Source: Clostridia bacterium (lineage in GTDB: Bacteria > Bacillota > Clostridia > Christensenellales > UBA1242). Taken from it: a DNA stretch of 7,128 nt. The notes under the pieces are model-generated. The model was not told the origin of the DNA. It did not search any database and worked only from the letters and a program-made list of their open reading frames with translations. Of the stretch, positions 4,890 to 7,128 are shown in pieces; the first letter of the stretch is position 1, and each line of letters opens with the position of its first letter. The stretch spans positions 1-7,128 of the forward strand of contig JAFULP010000004.1 in assembly GCA_017473285.1 (NCBI GenBank), given 5' to 3'. Position numbers and translations under genes: made by a program.

Positions 4890-6626
4890 ATGAAAAATTT
4901 AGCAAAATATTTAAAATATTACAAACTCCAAGTAATACTTGGACCTATTTGTAAACTTATTGAAACATTGTTGGAATTATCTTGCCCTATTTTAGTGGCA
5001 AAGATTATTGACTACGGCATCGCTCACGCCGATACCTCTTTTATTATAAAATATGGCATTATTGTAATTGCTTTGAATATAATTGGGTTCTGCTTTGCAA
5101 TTATATGTCAAAAATGTGCATCAGTGGCAAGCGTGGGTATAGCATCCAAAATTCGTGAAGATATGTATAGCAACATCAACAAATTATCACATGCGGAGAT
5201 TGACAATTTTGGAACCTCATCATTACTTACACGACTAACAAATGATGTGTCGCAAATTGAGGTTATGGTATCAATTCTAATCCGTGTTATGATTAGATGC
5301 CCTTGCTTGCTTATTGGCTCGATATTGCTTTCAATGTCTATTAATTTAAAACTTTCACTTGTGTTCTTGGTAGTTATCCCAGTGCTTACCATTATACTAA
5401 TAATATTTACCAAAAAAACAATGCCGTTTTTTAAATTGGTTAGGCAAAAACTTGATGTGGTATCCCGAATTACCCGTGAGAACCTATCGGGTGTAAGGGT
5501 TGTTAGAGCCTTTAACCATCAAGACGAAGAAAAAGAAAGATTTTATGACGCTAACGAAAAATTGGTTAAAACCAACATCGCTGTCAGCCAAATATCGGCA
5601 CTACTTAACCCATTAATATTTTTAATAGTTGACTTTGCAATTATTGCAATACTATGGTTTGGTGGGGTTGAGATTAATGTTGGTGGGCTAACCCAAGGCG
5701 AATTAATTGCATTTTGTAATTATATGATTACTCTTTCAAATGCATTGATTGCCACTTCTCGTATTTACGTAAATCTTGTGCGAACCACCGCCAGTGCGCA
5801 TCGTATAAACGAGGTGTTAAATGCAAAACCTAGTGTAATATTTAACGATAAGCGTGTAACTATCAACGATGACGATACTCAACCTATTTTGGAATTTAAT
5901 AATGTTGGTTTTTCATACGACCGTAGTGAAACTGACCCAGAGCGTATGTTTATCAAAAATTTAACGTTTAGTTTAATGCCAAATCAAACTTTAGGTATAA
6001 TAGGAAGTACTGGGTCGGGGAAAACTACTATTGCTAACTTAATGACAAGATTTTATGATTGTAACAGCGGTGAGATTTTGCTGTACGGCAAAAACATTAA
6101 AGATTTTCCTATTAAACAGTTGCGAGATATTGTAAGCATTACTCAACAAAGGTCAACATTATTTGCAGGCAGTTTGCGTGAAAATATGCAGATACGAAAA
6201 AACAATGCCACCGATGAAGAAATAATATCTGCGCTTAAAACTTCTCAGGCTTGGGACTTTGTAAAAGATTTTCCTAACACTTTGGATTACAAAATTATGG
6301 CAGGCGGTAAAAATGTGTCAGGCGGACAAATGCAACGCTTAACCATTGCTAGAAGTTTAATAGGCTCGCCAAAGCTGTTAATATTGGATGATAGCGCCAG
6401 CGCTCTTGACTTTTTGACCGACTTAAATTTGCGCAAAGCGCTTAAAAAAGATTTAAATTGCGCTACCGTATTAATTTCTCAACGCACAACAACTATCAAA
6501 AATGCTGACCTTATTATTGTGCTTGACCACGGCGATGTAGTTGGCATGGGAACGCACAAAGATTTATTGAAAAATTGTCAAATATATCGTGAAACATATT
6601 TTTCACAAACACAAAGAGAGGAATAA
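4890..6626 (+). CDS. ABC exporter half-transporter, degenerate-site subunit
   Basis: This 578-residue type I exporter subunit fuses a six-helix transmembrane domain (about 15-310) to an ATP-binding domain (about 330-578). Visible motifs are A-loop Y343, Walker A G372-T380 (GSTGSGKTT), Q-loop Q419, signature VSGGQ (476-480), Walker B LLILDD (496-501) and D-loop SALD (504-507). The catalytic glutamate position is Asp (D501) and the switch histidine is Gln (Q531 in ISQRT). Both changes mark the degenerate-site member of heterodimeric exporters such as TM287/288. The substrate is not evident; drugs, peptides or lipids are all possible. The next gene overlaps the stop by one base and should be the partner. 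The ATG has no ribosome binding site, and an in-frame TAA (4878-4880) excludes an earlier start. Confidence 0.95.
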   Translation: MKNLAKYLKYYKLQVILGPICKLIETLLELSCPILVAKIIDYGIAHADTSFIIKYGIIVIALNIIGFCFAIICQKCASVASVGIASKIREDMYSNINKLSHAEIDNFGTSSLLTRLTNDVSQIEVMVSILIRVMIRCPCLLIGSILLSMSINLKLSLVFLVVIPVLTIILIIFTKKTMPFFKLVRQKLDVVSRITRENLSGVRVVRAFNHQDEEKERFYDANEKLVKTNIAVSQISALLNPLIFLIVDFAIIAILWFGGVEINVGGLTQGELIAFCNYMITLSNALIATSRIYVNLVRTTASAHRINEVLNAKPSVIFNDKRVTINDDDTQPILEFNNVGFSYDRSETDPERMFIKNLTFSLMPNQTLGIIGSTGSGKTTIANLMTRFYDCNSGEILLYGKNIKDFPIKQLRDIVSITQQRSTLFAGSLRENMQIRKNNATDEEIISALKTSQAWDFVKDFPNTLDYKIMAGGKNVSGGQMQRLTIARSLIGSPKLLILDDSASALDFLTDLNLRKALKKDLNCATVLISQRTTTIKNADLIIVLDHGDVVGMGTHKDLLKNCQIYRETYFSQTQREE

Positions 6627-7128
6627 TGAAAAACAATCAATTAAAAGGGATATGGCCAACAATCAAAAAGGTTATAACTTATGCCAAACCGCATAAGATG
6701 TATTTCTTTCTTTCAATTATATTTGCATTTTTAGCCATTGGCTTAAATATGTTTTTACCAGTAATACTGGGTTGGGCTATTGATTGCGTTGTTGGTGTTG
6801 ATGCTGTAAACTTTGCCAAACTTGGGAAAATTTTAATTCTTATTGGCATACAAGCAGTAACCAGCGCCACTTTTGAGTGGTTTGAAGTGTATTTTGAAAA
6901 TATTTTAACCAATCGCACCGCTCAAAGTATGCGTAATAAATGTTTTGAAAAGATTAATAAAGTGCCATTAAAATATATTGATAATAAGCCTCATGGTGAT
7001 ATCATGAGCACCATTATTAACGATATCGAAAACATCACCGATGGATTTTTGTCTGGCTTTAAGTCCTTGCTGTCAGGCGTAATTACCATTATTAGCGTGA
7101 TAATATTTATGGTTACAACAAATATACC
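6626..7128 (+). CDS. ABC exporter half-transporter, partner subunit (5' part only)
   Basis: The frame is open from the ATG at 6626 to the window edge, giving about 167 residues of the transmembrane domain. The product begins MKNNQLKGIWPTIKKVITYA. A hydrophobic first helix (about 27-48, with NMFLPVILGWAID) and a second around 68-85 follow. The stretch KPHGDIMSTIINDIENI is the conserved first-coupling-helix region of type I exporters (usually GDI-S-R/T-x-ND). The start overlaps the upstream TAA by one base (TAATG), with AGAGGA (6617-6622) only three to four bases before it, so translation is probably coupled. The ATP-binding domain lies outside the window; as the partner of a degenerate subunit it is expected to carry the complete catalytic Walker B and H-loop. 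Confidence 0.92.
   Translation, partial: MKNNQLKGIWPTIKKVITYAKPHKMYFFLSIIFAFLAIGLNMFLPVILGWAIDCVVGVDAVNFAKLGKILILIGIQAVTSATFEWFEVYFENILTNRTAQSMRNKCFEKINKVPLKYIDNKPHGDIMSTIINDIENITDGFLSGFKSLLSGVITIISVIIFMVTTNI

Noticed and set aside
1..7128. Mobile elements, CRISPR arrays, tRNA or rRNA genes
   Set aside because: No transposase, integrase, terminal inverted repeats, regularly spaced repeats or cloverleaf-like sequence was seen on either strand.

Overview
The window looks like chromosome from a low-GC, Gram-positive-type bacterium, most likely an uncultured gut-type Clostridia relative (Bacillota). The reasons are AT-rich DNA, strong AGGAGG-like ribosome binding sites, consensus TTGACA/TATAAT promoters, and a gene set (GreA, a MIRIWGK-type small protein, DUF362-ferredoxin, DUF378, NfeD, slipin, YjzC-like, paired ABC exporter subunits) typical of that group. 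Placement is by family recognition only; no search was run. I see no mobile elements, CRISPR arrays or RNA genes.

Layout. Bases 1-336 hold no convincing gene but carry DnaA-box-like sites and a very AT-rich stretch, so an edge of a replication origin is possible. greA follows on the minus strand (337-810), with a terminator behind it and a hairpin plus T-run between its promoter and its ribosome binding site. A small conserved minus-strand gene (1079-1336) shares a compact divergent promoter region with a plus-strand DUF362/ferredoxin gene (1479-2651), which is followed by a DUF378 membrane protein (2717-2953). A strong promoter with a dyad over its -35 drives an nfeD-slipin operon (3116-4495). 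That operon ends at a bidirectional terminator shared with a convergent 54-residue YjzC-like gene on the minus strand (4552-4716). Finally, a promoter with its -10 box only 8 bp before the ATG starts a two-gene heterodimeric ABC exporter operon (4890-6626, then 6626 to the window edge, incomplete).

How the genes work together. NfeD and slipin form a known membrane-microdomain pair. The two ABC half-transporters should form one heterodimer in which the first subunit supplies the degenerate ATP site. The DUF362 and DUF378 genes are probably co-transcribed, but I cannot give them a shared function.

I found no clear undescribed multigene system. The most noteworthy signals are regulatory: the possible greA attenuator, the apparently leaderless ABC mRNA, recurrent dyads at -35 elements, and the DnaA-box cluster. 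The DUF362 protein also departs from family motifs at several positions.
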